Shown: in pieces, positions 54,626 through 63,950 of the stretch
Position numbering within the stretch: the first letter of the stretch is position 1
Layout of the letters: every line of letters starts with the position of its first letter
Assembly (NCBI RefSeq): GCF_902652685.1
Contig: NZ_CACRUY010000003.1
Span: forward strand, 124,001 to 188,000
Source of the DNA: Mycobacterium sp. Marseille-P9652
Lineage (GTDB): Bacteria; Actinomycetota; Actinomycetes; Mycobacteriales; Mycobacteriaceae
Direction of reading: 5' to 3'
Length of the DNA: 64,000 nucleotides
The notes under the pieces: model-generated
What the model was told of the DNA's origin: nothing
Databases searched by the model: none
What the model saw: the letters and a program-made list of their open reading frames with translations, nothing else
Program-made: the position numbers and the translations under genes

Positions 54626-55863
54626 CGGCTACCTCGCCTGCTCGCCGTCGAGCCGGTCCATGAGCCACGGCAGTGTCGCCGTGAATGCCGTTGCCGCTGA
54701 GGGTATTCGACGATGTCGCAGTCGATTCCCCTGGCGGCGCCCAGCGCACACAGGGATTCGGCGGCGGCCTGACCCACGCCCGCCTTCTTGCCCGCCCTCG
54801 ACACCGCGAAGAGGCCGGACAGGTCGGCGTACGGTCCGTGCCGGGCGATCGCGGTGCCGGGATCGAACCTCGACCACTGTTCCGCGTCGCCCCCGAAGAG
54901 CCGATCGATGGTCTGCTCGCGGGTGCCGGCATTCGGACCGAGGTCGCCGCCGATGTCGACGAACGCGCTGAACAGCTCGGGGTGCATGACCGCGAAGTCG
55001 ACCGCGCAGGTGCCCCCGGAAGAGAATCCCACCACGCCCCATTTCCCCTGTCCCCCAACGTCGAAGGCGCGCTGCACCGCGGGCACCACGTCGTCGGTCA
55101 CATGGTCGGCGGCGTTTCCCCGCGACCCGTTGACACATTCGGTGTCGACGGCGAAACCGCCGCTCGGGTCGGCGAAGACGACGGCGGGGGCCCGCCCGGC
55201 GTGTGCCGAGGCGAACGCGTCCAGGGTGTAAACCGCGTCACCGGCGCGAATCCAGTCGGCCGGGGTGTTGAATTCGCCGCCGATCATCGCGATCGCGGGG
55301 AGCCGCGGTGGCGCCGCGGCGAACCAGGCCGGCGGAAGGTACACCCACTCGGTGCGGTGGCGAAAACCCGATCCGCCCGTCCCGGTGTCGACGGCCAGCA
55401 CCGCGCCGCGTTGCGGCGCAACCCCTTTGGCCTTGAAGGCCCGGACCGTTTGCAGGTCGGTCTGATCCGGCAGCCGGCCGCCGGTGAGCTGGCCCCACGC
55501 CGACGAGACCGTCGGGAAGTAGCCCAACCACCCGTTGATCGTAAGCCCGGTGCACAGCAGGCAGAACGACCACGCGAACGCGGCCGCGTTCCGGCGCCAC
55601 CAGCCCGCGCCGCGCCAACCGAATACCGCCGCGGCGGTCGCTACCCCCACCAGGCACACCCACCCCCACATCCGCCACGGCGGAGGCTCGCTCGCCAGTC
55701 CGAGGTTGCTGTAGCACTCATGGGCCACGCTGCCGGTTGCCGCCCCCACCGCCGCGGCCAGGGGCACCCAGAGGGTCCGCCAGCGCCGGCCCCGCCGGAC
55801 GATGACATAGGCCAGCGCCGCGCCGGTGATCACCTGCAGGGCCACGGGGATCGGACCGTGCAT
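54586..55863 (-). CDS. Membrane-anchored alpha/beta esterase, apparently frameshifted near its C-terminus
   Basis: The open frame is 425 residues. Four hydrophobic helices (about 1-115) are followed by an esterase-D/antigen-85-like alpha/beta hydrolase domain with the nucleophile S281 in GFSSGG. After IVEYP (residue 388, about 54700) the frame turns into Arg/Ser-rich sequence and runs on into the convergent small gene. The expected end, AATAFTATLPWLMDRLDGEQ, is present in another frame and stops at 54629, four bases after that gene. A short deletion also seems to have removed the region that normally carries the catalytic histidine. It may be a pseudogene or contain an assembly error. ATG at 55863. 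Confidence 0.7.
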   Translation of the reverse strand: MHGPIPVALQVITGAALAYVIVRRGRRWRTLWVPLAAAVGAATGSVAHECYSNLGLASEPPPWRMWGWVCLVGVATAAAVFGWRGAGWWRRNAAAFAWSFCLLCTGLTINGWLGYFPTVSSAWGQLTGGRLPDQTDLQTVRAFKAKGVAPQRGAVLAVDTGTGGSGFRHRTEWVYLPPAWFAAAPPRLPAIAMIGGEFNTPADWIRAGDAVYTLDAFASAHAGRAPAVVFADPSGGFAVDTECVNGSRGNAADHVTDDVVPAVQRAFDVGGQGKWGVVGFSSGGTCAVDFAVMHPELFSAFVDIGGDLGPNAGTREQTIDRLFGGDAEQWSRFDPGTAIARHGPYADLSGLFAVSRAGKKAGVGQAAAESLCALGAARGIDCDIVEYPQRQRHSRRHCRGSWTGSTASRRGSRQRVLSSARSWWD

Positions 55864-56118
55864 GAGCGACGCGCGCCCGAGATCTGGGATAAGCAGTTGC
55901 CGACCGCCCGGTCGTCGGGGTGTCGGGAGTCATTGCGACCCGCGGCACCGTTGTCATGGGTGGCAGGCTGATACCCCGGCGCCGGTGCCGGAAAACGCTG
56001 GCCGACGACCGCATTCGCTGGTCGCGCGCCGGTTGCCGCGGGGCCGGGTGAATTGACCATGGCAGGATGTTTCGGTGTTGTCGTTGCGTGGCGCCGCGCA
56101 GTAGCTGAGGTGGTGGGG

Positions 56119-58008
56119 GTGGGCGAGGATCCGGCGGTGGGTCGGCCGGCCGATTCGCGGGTGGGCTCGCTGTTCGGCCCCTATCGGCTCACGCGGCTGC
56201 TGGGGGCCGGGGGTTTCGGCGAGGTGTACGAGGCCGAGGACACCGCGATGCACCGCGTAGTGGCGCTGAAGGTGTTGAGCGGCACCTTCTCCCAGGACCC
56301 GGTGTTCCGTGAGCGCTTGTTCCGCGAGGCGCGCACGGCCGGGCGGCTGCGCGAACCGCACGTGCTGCCCATCCACGGGTGCGGGGAGATCGATGGCCAG
56401 GTCTACATCGACATGCGGCTGGTCCGCGGCGTCGACCTGGCGACTCTGCTGCAACGCGAGGGCCCCCTGGAGCCGGGCCGGGCGGTGTCCATCGTGCGGC
56501 AGGTCGCCGACGCGCTGGACGCCGCCCATGCCGAGACCGTGATCCATCGCGACGTGAAACCCGCCAACATCCTGCTGGCCGGTGACGGCTTCGCCAGCCT
56601 CGTCGACTTCGGGTTGGCGAACGCCGCGGGGGACGCCAGGCTCACCAAGCCCGGCACCGCCGTCGGCACCTTCGACTACGTCGCGCCCGAACGGCTCACC
56701 GGCGAGCCCGTCGACCACCGCTGTGACGTCTACGCGCTCGCCTGCGTCCTCTACGAACTCCTGACCGGTCGCGCCCCGTATTCGGCGCACCGCGAACTGC
56801 CCGAGCTGATGGCCGCGCACATGACCGCCCCGATCCCCGTGCCCAGCCGCCAGCGACCGGGAATCCCCGCGGGATTCGACGCCGTCGTCGCCCGCGGCAT
56901 GGCCAAGAACCCCGGCGACCGCTACCAGAGCGCAGGCCAACTCGCCGCCGCCGCGGAGGCGGTGGTGGCGCCCGCGCGCCGCGGTCCCGCGGTGTCGACG
57001 ACGCAACCCTGGGAATCGACGCCGGCGCCGCCCCCCGCCCAGCATCCGTCCCCGGCCGTCGGCCCGCCGCCGCCGCGCCGCGGGTCGCGCCGTCGCCTGC
57101 TCACGATCGTGGCCGCGCTCGCCGTCGTCGTCGCGACCGCCGCCACCGTGGCGGCCATCGCGATCACCCATCGGCGCGGTCCGGCCCAGCAGGCCGCCTC
57201 TCGGCCGCGGCCCTCGTCGACGGCTCCCGTCACCCTGCCGTTCCCCAAGCTTGCCCTTCCCCGCGGCGTCGCGTTGGACGGCCGGGGCACCATCTACGTC
57301 GCCGAACTGACACCCCACTCCCCGAACGGACGCATCCTCGAACTGGCCGAAGGCCGCGACGCTCCCGTGGAGTTGCCCTTCGGGGACCTGTTCGCCGAAG
57401 GTGTCGCTGTCGACGCCCACGACAACGTGTACGCCACCGACACGCACGCGTCCGCGGTTTGGCAGTTGACGCCCGGGGCCCGGGGCCCGCATCTCATGCC
57501 GTTCGGGCCCCTCGGGAACCCGGTGGGCGTGGCCGCCGGCAAGGACGGGAGCGTCTACGTCGCCGACCAGGCCCTGAAGGAGGTGCTCAAGCTGTCGGCC
57601 GGTGACACGCAGCCCACGCGGCTGATGCCCACCACCCCCCTTGACTCACCGGTGGGCATCGCGGTCGATGGCGACAGCAACGTCTACGTCGTCGACAGCG
57701 GCGGCCGGCATGTGCTGAAGCTCGGCGCCGGCGCCTCCATCCCCACCGAACTGCCCTTCGGGGGCCTCGACGCGCCCTACGGCGTGGCCGCCGCCAAGGA
57801 TGGGACGGTATACGTCTCCGATCCGTTCAAGCATCGGGTGTGGAAGTTGCCCTCCGGCGCGGCGGCGTCCGCCGAGCTGCACTTCCCGGGGCTGAACTAC
57901 CCGCGCGGGTTGGCCACCGATGAGGCCGGCGAGATCTATGTGGTCGACTGCAACAACGCCGACAGCTGCACGGACGGCAGGGTCCTGGAACTGGGTGCGG
58001 GAGCGTGA
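56119..58008 (+). CDS. PknD-like receptor Ser/Thr kinase 1 with NHL propeller
   Basis: This protein of about 629 residues has an intracellular kinase domain, a membrane helix (about 328-349) and an extracellular NHL-type beta-propeller. The kinase is complete: GAGGFG loop (29-34), K51 in ALKVL, HRDVKPAN with D145, DFG with D163 and APE (189-191). The propeller (about 374-629) has repeats of the form GVAVD, NVYV.D, and V.KL.G. M. tuberculosis PknD has the same plan. GTG 56119 is chosen among several close GTG codons. First of three tandem PknD-like genes, all the same direction with 30 bases to the next. Confidence 0.93.
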   Translation: MGEDPAVGRPADSRVGSLFGPYRLTRLLGAGGFGEVYEAEDTAMHRVVALKVLSGTFSQDPVFRERLFREARTAGRLREPHVLPIHGCGEIDGQVYIDMRLVRGVDLATLLQREGPLEPGRAVSIVRQVADALDAAHAETVIHRDVKPANILLAGDGFASLVDFGLANAAGDARLTKPGTAVGTFDYVAPERLTGEPVDHRCDVYALACVLYELLTGRAPYSAHRELPELMAAHMTAPIPVPSRQRPGIPAGFDAVVARGMAKNPGDRYQSAGQLAAAAEAVVAPARRGPAVSTTQPWESTPAPPPAQHPSPAVGPPPPRRGSRRRLLTIVAALAVVVATAATVAAIAITHRRGPAQQAASRPRPSSTAPVTLPFPKLALPRGVALDGRGTIYVAELTPHSPNGRILELAEGRDAPVELPFGDLFAEGVAVDAHDNVYATDTHASAVWQLTPGARGPHLMPFGPLGNPVGVAAGKDGSVYVADQALKEVLKLSAGDTQPTRLMPTTPLDSPVGIAVDGDSNVYVVDSGGRHVLKLGAGASIPTELPFGGLDAPYGVAAAKDGTVYVSDPFKHRVWKLPSGAAASAELHFPGLNYPRGLATDEAGEIYVVDCNNADSCTDGRVLELGAGA

Positions 58009-58038
58009 TCACCGATATGTCGACGGCGGGGGGCCGGC

Positions 58039-59928
58039 GTGGTCGATGAACCGACCGATACCCATCCTTCCGGCCCGCGCGCCGGCTCCCGGTTCGGCCC
58101 GTACCTGCTGAGGCGCCTCTTGGGCCGGGGCGGGTTCGGCGAGGTCTACGAGGCCGAGGACACCGCGATGCATCGCGTGGTGGCCCTGAAGCTGTTGTCC
58201 AGCAGCTACTCTCACAACCCGGCGTTCCGGGAGCGGCTGTTTCGCGAGGCCCGCACAGCGGGACGGCTGCACGATCCGCACGTCGTGCCCGTCCACAGCT
58301 GCGGCGAGATCGACGGCCAGCTCTACATCGACATGCGGCTCATCGACGGCACCGACCTGCAGGGCGTGCTCGACCGCGAGGGGGCGCTGGACCCGGGGCG
58401 GGCGGTGGCCATCACCCGCCAGATCGCCTCCGCGCTGGACGCCGCGCACGCCGAGCGGGTGATCCACCGCGACGTCAAGCCCGCCAACATCCTGCTGGGC
58501 CGCAACGACTTCGCCTCGCTGGTCGACTTCGGCCTGGCGAACGCGGCCACCGACACCAAGCTCACGAGCGAGGGCACCACCATCGGCTCGTTCGCTTACC
58601 TCGCGCCGGAGCGACTCACCAACGGCCAGGTCACCCCCGCCGCCGACATCTACGCCCTGGCCTGTGTGCTCTACGAATGTCTGACCGGATCGCACCCGTT
58701 CCCGGGCCGCGACGAAATCCCGTCGCTGGTGGCCGCCCACCTGACCGCGCCGATCCCCCTGCCCAGCCGGCAGCGGCCGGGGCTTCCCGTGGGCTTCGAC
58801 GAGGTGATCGCGCGCGGCATGGCCAAGAACCCCGGCGAGCGCTATCGCAGCGCCGGCGAGCTCGCCGCCGCGGCCCAACGCGCACTGCACACCGGCGCAC
58901 CCGAACAGGGATGGGCGAGCGCGCCGACCACGCAGCCGTGGCAGCAGGATCGTGACCGCACGGTTCCGAGGGCGGCCCCGCCGGCATTCCACCCGCCGGC
59001 GAAACCTCGAAAAGCCCGGCGCCGCATCGTCATTGCCGTCGTCATCGCGGCGGTCATCGCCGCCTCCATCGCCGCGGTCGCCCTGGTCCGCGTCGGCAAT
59101 CGGTCCACTTCCCCCGGCGGCGCGCCCGGCGCCACCACGACGTCGCGTTCGGCCGCCGCGACGAGCACCGCCCCGCCGCTCAACGCGACGCCGTTGCCGG
59201 TCGTGGGGACCGGCGATCTCCTGGGCGTGGCCGTGGACGACCGGGGTGACATCTACGTGGTCGACGAAATCGCGAAGCGCGTGCTCGAACTTCCCGTCGG
59301 CGCCACCGCGGCCCGGGAGTTGCCCTTTCCTCCCCTGGAGGACCCGAAACGCGTCGCGGCAGACGGGGCCGGAAACGTCTATGTCGTCGACTGGACCAAG
59401 AGCAACGGCGCCGGGCGCGTGTGGAAGCTGCCGCCCGGCGCAACGGGCGCAACGGAATTGCCCTTCGGCCGGATCCGCCCCGAGGATGTCGCAACCGACG
59501 CGGCCGGGAACGTGTACACCGCAAGCGTCGACCGGGTGCTCGAACTGCCCGTGGGCGCCACCAATCCGACGGTGCTCCCCCTCGGCAGCGGGTACTTCAC
59601 CAGCGTCGCGGTCGACAAGACGGGCAACGTCTACGCCGCCGACCGCGGCCGGGTGTTCAGGCTTAGGCCCGGCGCCCCGACCGCGGATCAGCTGCCGTTC
59701 GCCGCGCTCGGCTCGGCCCATGGGCTGGCGGTCGACGCGCGCGGCGACGTCTATGTGCTCGACAACGCGAACCTCATGGGGCGGGTGATCAGGCTTCCCG
59801 CCGGGGCGAACACATCAATACAGTTGTTCGCCACCGAAAGTCAGGAATTCGGCGGAATCGCGCTCGACGAGGCCGGCAACCTCTACCTGACCGAGAACAA
59901 GCGCCTGCTCAAGCTTGCGGTCGCGTGA
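58039..59928 (+). CDS. PknD-like receptor Ser/Thr kinase 2 with NHL propeller
   Basis: This 629-residue protein is a close paralogue of the preceding one. It has GRGGFG (29-34), K51, HRDVKPAN with D145, DFG with D163, APE, a Pro/Ala-rich juxtamembrane linker, a membrane helix (about 330-351), and six or so propeller repeats (GVAVDDRGDIYVVD and variants). The kinase domain is very close to kinase 1 while the propellers differ more, which suggests the same output and different ligands. GTG start at 58039, 30 bases after kinase 1. It ends 49 bases before the third gene. Confidence 0.94.
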   Translation: MVDEPTDTHPSGPRAGSRFGPYLLRRLLGRGGFGEVYEAEDTAMHRVVALKLLSSSYSHNPAFRERLFREARTAGRLHDPHVVPVHSCGEIDGQLYIDMRLIDGTDLQGVLDREGALDPGRAVAITRQIASALDAAHAERVIHRDVKPANILLGRNDFASLVDFGLANAATDTKLTSEGTTIGSFAYLAPERLTNGQVTPAADIYALACVLYECLTGSHPFPGRDEIPSLVAAHLTAPIPLPSRQRPGLPVGFDEVIARGMAKNPGERYRSAGELAAAAQRALHTGAPEQGWASAPTTQPWQQDRDRTVPRAAPPAFHPPAKPRKARRRIVIAVVIAAVIAASIAAVALVRVGNRSTSPGGAPGATTTSRSAAATSTAPPLNATPLPVVGTGDLLGVAVDDRGDIYVVDEIAKRVLELPVGATAARELPFPPLEDPKRVAADGAGNVYVVDWTKSNGAGRVWKLPPGATGATELPFGRIRPEDVATDAAGNVYTASVDRVLELPVGATNPTVLPLGSGYFTSVAVDKTGNVYAADRGRVFRLRPGAPTADQLPFAALGSAHGLAVDARGDVYVLDNANLMGRVIRLPAGANTSIQLFATESQEFGGIALDEAGNLYLTENKRLLKLAVA

Positions 59929-59977
59929 TGGGACGCGCCAGCCAAACCCACCCCCGGCCGCGGATCGGGGCCGGCAC

Positions 59978-61528
59978 GTGAGCACCGACCTGCGGACGGT
60001 GCTGGCGCGCGGGCCGATGGAGCCCGCGCGGGCCGTCGACCTGGTGTGCCAGATCGCCGCGGCAATCGACCACCTCCACGCCACCGAGTCGCTCCATCGC
60101 GAGGTCACGACGGCCACCATCCTGCTGTCCGACGACGGGCGCGCCTACCTGGCGGATCCCCGGGCGTTCCCGTCGCCACAGCAGCGGTCCCCCGAAGGGA
60201 TGCGCAACAGCGAGGCAAGCTACCGCGCCGACATCTACGCCCTGGCCGGCGTTCTCTACGAGTGCCTCACCGGCTTCCCCCCGATGCCGATCGTCGTGCC
60301 TCCCAGTCAGCGCCGGCCCGGCATCCCGCCCGAGTTCGACCGCGTGATCGCCCGTGGCATGGCCCCCAATCCCGGCGAGCGTTATGGCAGCGCCGCGGAG
60401 CTGGCCGACGCCGCCCGGCACGCCCTGGCCACCGCGCACCATGACGGACCGAGCAATCGGCTCACGAGACCCTCTGCGCCCGGCGGGTATCCGTCCCACG
60501 GCCACGCCGAATGGCAACCCCTGCCCTCTCCCGTCGCGCGGCCGAGGCGACGGCGACGCGTGCTCATCGCCGTGCTCGCGGTCGTCGCCGTGGCCCTGAT
60601 CGGGACCGCGGCCGCCGTCGCCGTTCCCCGCCTCACCCGTCATTCGGACACCACGCCGAGCCAGCACACCTACACCGCCGCGCCCACGCCCCTGCCGTTC
60701 CCCGACCTGAACCAGGCCCAGAGCATCGCAGTCGATGCCGCCGGAGGTGTCTACGTCCTCGGGTCGCTGACTCCGGGCGTCGCAGAGGGTGATCTGGGGA
60801 CACGCCGGCTCTTCACGCTGCCCCCGTCCGCCACCAGCCCGACCGCGAAAACCGTGCCGGGCATCGATTTCCGCCTGGCGTCCGACATGGCCACCGACGG
60901 CGCCGGCAACCTCTACCTGTGCGACGGAACGAGCGTTTGGGAGCTCGCGCCGGGCGCGCCCAGCCCGATCCGGCTGCCGTTCCGCGGATTCGTGAACATC
61001 CAGGCCATCGCCGTCGATGCGGCAGGTACCGCCTACGCGGCCGGCGACGAGGCCGGCGGCGGCCTGGACGTCAAGTACGGAGTGAAGAGGCTGGCCCCGG
61101 GAGACACCCGCTCAACAGACCTTCCCTTCGCCGACGTGGACCTGCCGCGCGCGGTGGCGGTCGACAAGGCCGGCACCGTCTACCTCGGTGACACCATCCG
61201 GGGCACCGGGAAGGGCCGGGTCCGCAAACTCGTGGCCAACGCCGACACCCCGACCGCCCTCTCCTTCCCGGGCCTGCTCGAAGCCAGTCGGTTTGCGATC
61301 GACTCCGCCGGAAACCTCTTCGTCGCCGACGCCTGGCAGAAGACGGCCGGGTTGTTCGAGCTGCCGGCCGGTGGGACGACCGCCACGAAAGTGCCTGTCT
61401 CCGAGCGCGCTTCCACCGTGGCCGTCGACTCGGCCGACAACCTCTACATCGCCGAGAACGCCACGCTCGACAGGAACAACCGGATCGTGAGGCCGGGGCA
61501 GGTGTTGAAGTTCGCCCCCGACCGATGA
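59978..61528 (+). CDS. PknD-like receptor pseudokinase lacking the N-lobe, with NHL propeller
   Basis: This 516-residue protein starts at the position equal to the kinase hinge (DLRTVLARGPMEPARAV). The glycine loop, the ATP-binding lysine and helix C are absent. The catalytic loop reads HREVTTAT (40-47) instead of HRDVKPAN, and DFG reads DPR (60-62), so it cannot be an active kinase. The C-lobe end (RADIYALAGVLYECLTG, GMAPNPGERYGSA), the membrane helix (about 188-210) and the propeller (to 516) are intact. GTG 59978 is the likely start, although the frame is open from 59915. It may bind a ligand and regulate the two neighbours. Confidence 0.9.
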   Translation: MSTDLRTVLARGPMEPARAVDLVCQIAAAIDHLHATESLHREVTTATILLSDDGRAYLADPRAFPSPQQRSPEGMRNSEASYRADIYALAGVLYECLTGFPPMPIVVPPSQRRPGIPPEFDRVIARGMAPNPGERYGSAAELADAARHALATAHHDGPSNRLTRPSAPGGYPSHGHAEWQPLPSPVARPRRRRRVLIAVLAVVAVALIGTAAAVAVPRLTRHSDTTPSQHTYTAAPTPLPFPDLNQAQSIAVDAAGGVYVLGSLTPGVAEGDLGTRRLFTLPPSATSPTAKTVPGIDFRLASDMATDGAGNLYLCDGTSVWELAPGAPSPIRLPFRGFVNIQAIAVDAAGTAYAAGDEAGGGLDVKYGVKRLAPGDTRSTDLPFADVDLPRAVAVDKAGTVYLGDTIRGTGKGRVRKLVANADTPTALSFPGLLEASRFAIDSAGNLFVADAWQKTAGLFELPAGGTTATKVPVSERASTVAVDSADNLYIAENATLDRNNRIVRPGQVLKFAPDR

Positions 61529-61614
61529 TTCACCGGAACAGTCGTTCGCCAACGATTCGACGTGTCGGGAAACGGGTACTTACCGCCTCATAGCAGAGTG
61601 AAGGGACGCAGCCG

Positions 61615-61785
61615 ATGGCGGTGGAACGCGGTCGTACCCGTTGCCCGAGGTGCATGGCCTGGGCCGACTATCGATTCCTGGACCGCGGGGCGAACACCCT
61701 CGAGTACGAGGTCCGATGCGCGGCCTGCGGTCACCTGCACTCCGAAGTCAACGTCCTCTCGACTCAGAGGACGGCAGCGGCCTGA
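61615..61785 (+). CDS. Small zinc-ribbon protein
   Basis: This 56-residue protein has two CxxC pairs, C10-P-R-C13 and C35-A-A-C38-G-H, which make a classical zinc ribbon. The spacing and the aromatic core (WADYRFLD, NTLEYEVRC) suggest a folded domain. AAGGGA lies upstream of the ATG at 61615. It follows the pseudokinase by 86 bases and ends ten bases before the convergent Nudix stop. The function is unknown; nucleic-acid or protein binding is likely. Confidence 0.8.
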   Translation: MAVERGRTRCPRCMAWADYRFLDRGANTLEYEVRCAACGHLHSEVNVLSTQRTAAA

Positions 61786-61795
61786 CCCGGTTGAC

Positions 61796-62515
61796 CTATC
61801 GCCAGGCGAACACCGGCTGCTCGAACTCTCCGACCGGGTCGTCGCGGCCCTCGAGGCACAGCCACCGCAGCTGCAACAGCACGGCGCCCGTCGGTGCGTG
61901 AATGAGGTCGTTCCCCAACGGAATCTGCACCACCGGCCGCTGGCTCTCCGGGATGCTGATGAAGCGCGGGGAGTCGTCGCGCTGCAATTCGTGCAGACCC
62001 ACCCGGTAGACCGCCACCACCTCCTGCGGCGCCGGCCGCGGGTCGAGCCGGCCGCCGCCCCAGATCACCACCGGCGTGATGACGTACCCGGACCGCGTCG
62101 CGTAGTCGTCGAGCAGGCCGAGCACCGACGAGTCGGGAAGCGCGACGCCGACCTCCTCACTCAACTCCCGCAGCGCCGCGTCGACGACGGTCTCACCGGG
62201 GTCGAGACGACCGCCCGGCAGCGCCCACTGCGCGGCATGCGACGTCAGACGTGCCGCCCTGCGGCACAGCAGGAACGCCGCACCGCCCGAGACGTTGACC
62301 ATGCGGCCGTCGAGGCCGGCCTCCGGCATCGGCCGGTCGGCGTTCCATTCGTCGACCGGCGCGGGGTCCACCCTGTCCTCCCCGACGCGCGAATCCACCA
62401 GCACCACCGCGACGGCCGCGTGCCGCTTGCTCGCGTCGGTCACCGTGCGGCGGTCGTGCGCCTTCAGGTGCGCCCGAACCCGCTCGCGGAGCGCCTCGTC
62501 GTACCGGATGGTCAC
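61796..62515 (-). CDS. Nudix hydrolase
   Basis: This 239-residue protein has a perfect Nudix box: GGRLDPGE, then REL and SEEVG at the standard spacing, which binds Mg and hydrolyses a nucleoside-diphosphate-linked compound. An N-terminal extension of about 60 residues (VTDASKRHAAVAVVLV begins the fold) and a C-terminal helix resemble CoA- or NAD-pyrophosphatase types, but the substrate is not certain. ATG at 62515. A DosR-like box sits 90 bases upstream, so induction under hypoxia is possible. Confidence 0.92.
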   Translation of the reverse strand: MTIRYDEALRERVRAHLKAHDRRTVTDASKRHAAVAVVLVDSRVGEDRVDPAPVDEWNADRPMPEAGLDGRMVNVSGGAAFLLCRRAARLTSHAAQWALPGGRLDPGETVVDAALRELSEEVGVALPDSSVLGLLDDYATRSGYVITPVVIWGGGRLDPRPAPQEVVAVYRVGLHELQRDDSPRFISIPESQRPVVQIPLGNDLIHAPTGAVLLQLRWLCLEGRDDPVGEFEQPVFAWR

Positions 62516-62597
62516 TGCTCGACTATAGGCAGGGGGCGGCGTAGCGCGTCCGGCGACGAGGAGCGGGAGATCTCGTGGACCCTAATGCTCAAATACC

Positions 62598-62613
62598 GAG
62601 GACCTTCGGCCCT
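62598..62613 (-). promoter_or_regulatory. DosR-like box upstream of the Nudix gene
   Basis: On the minus strand this reads AGGGCC-GAAG-GTCCTC, matching eight of ten core positions of GGGAC-N4-GTCCC. Its centre is 90 bases before the Nudix ATG, nearly the same distance as the box before ctaD. Confidence 0.4.
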
Positions 62614-62666
62614 GAATCATCGGTCCGGCCGTCCGTAGGGTCTTAAATCAGCGACGGATCGGAGAA

Positions 62667-62709
62667 GGTTGCGTCTTGTCCTTCGCCAGGCGACAAAGGG
62701 ATTGCAACC
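62667..62709. terminator. Imperfect hairpin downstream of the 62750 gene
   Basis: GGTTGC (62667) and GCAACC (62704) enclose an inner TTGTC/GACAA pair. It lies after the stop of the minus-strand small gene and before the DosR-like box, so termination is the likeliest role. Confidence 0.3.
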
Positions 62710-62749
62710 TCCGTGTTAAGAAGCCAGCCCGGTCCTCCGTCGCCGCCCC

Positions 62750-63043
62750 TCAAGCGGACGGTTTCGTCACCAGAAGACGCAGCTGAGGCCGCCGGGAATC
62801 GGCCTTCGACTCTGGTTCGGGCCGACGCAGATCACCGGCGAGATCCTGGTAGTCCCACGCCAGGTCCGATATTTCGCGAGCGGCCCGCGCCACGGCCGTC
62901 GAGACGAACCCCACCACGCGCACCATGCGGGTGATGGTCGCGTCCACGGCATCGAAGGCGACGTCCGCGACTCGGCCTATTTCTCGCTCCAGCATCGAAA
63001 AGCTCTCCATGTCCGCACGGTGCACCAGTCCATCGGTGAACAA
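62750..63043 (-). CDS. Conserved hypothetical small helical protein
   Basis: This 97-residue protein is predicted mostly helical. It has an amphipathic stretch EREIGRVADVAFDAVDATITRMVRVVGFVSTAVARAAREISDLAWDYQDLAGDL and a basic C-terminus (split here only for description: residues 19-72 and 73-97). No domain is recognised. The frame starts at TTG 63043 with AAGG at good spacing; an ATG at 63010 is an alternative. It is divergent from a methyltransferase gene and lies close to a clear dyad. Confidence 0.6.
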   Translation of the reverse strand: MFTDGLVHRADMESFSMLEREIGRVADVAFDAVDATITRMVRVVGFVSTAVARAAREISDLAWDYQDLAGDLRRPEPESKADSRRPQLRLLVTKPSA

Positions 63044-63102
63044 CCGTATACCTTAGCGCCCCACCTGCCGGTCCACCAAAGCTATATCAAGAAGCTTGAC
63101 TC

Positions 63103-63820
<718 letters not shown>

Positions 63821-63950
63821 GCCTCGTTGTTCCGAAGGATTGGTTGCCGCGCAACATTTTTCGGGGCATTCGCGAAGATTCGTTTGTAGCCTCAGTTTGG
63901 CCGCGGGCGGGTGCGGGGTTCGAAGTTTCACGAGGGGGTAAACCCTCCGC

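Noticed and set aside
58009-59721. 570-codon antisense frame over kinase 2
   Set aside because: Shadow composition; the sense frame is a full kinase-propeller protein.
59929-59977. Missing N-lobe of the third PknD-like protein encoded in another frame
   Set aside because: Only 49 bases separate it from the preceding gene, and no frame there encodes a glycine loop or VAIK-like lysine, so a real deletion is likelier than a frameshift.
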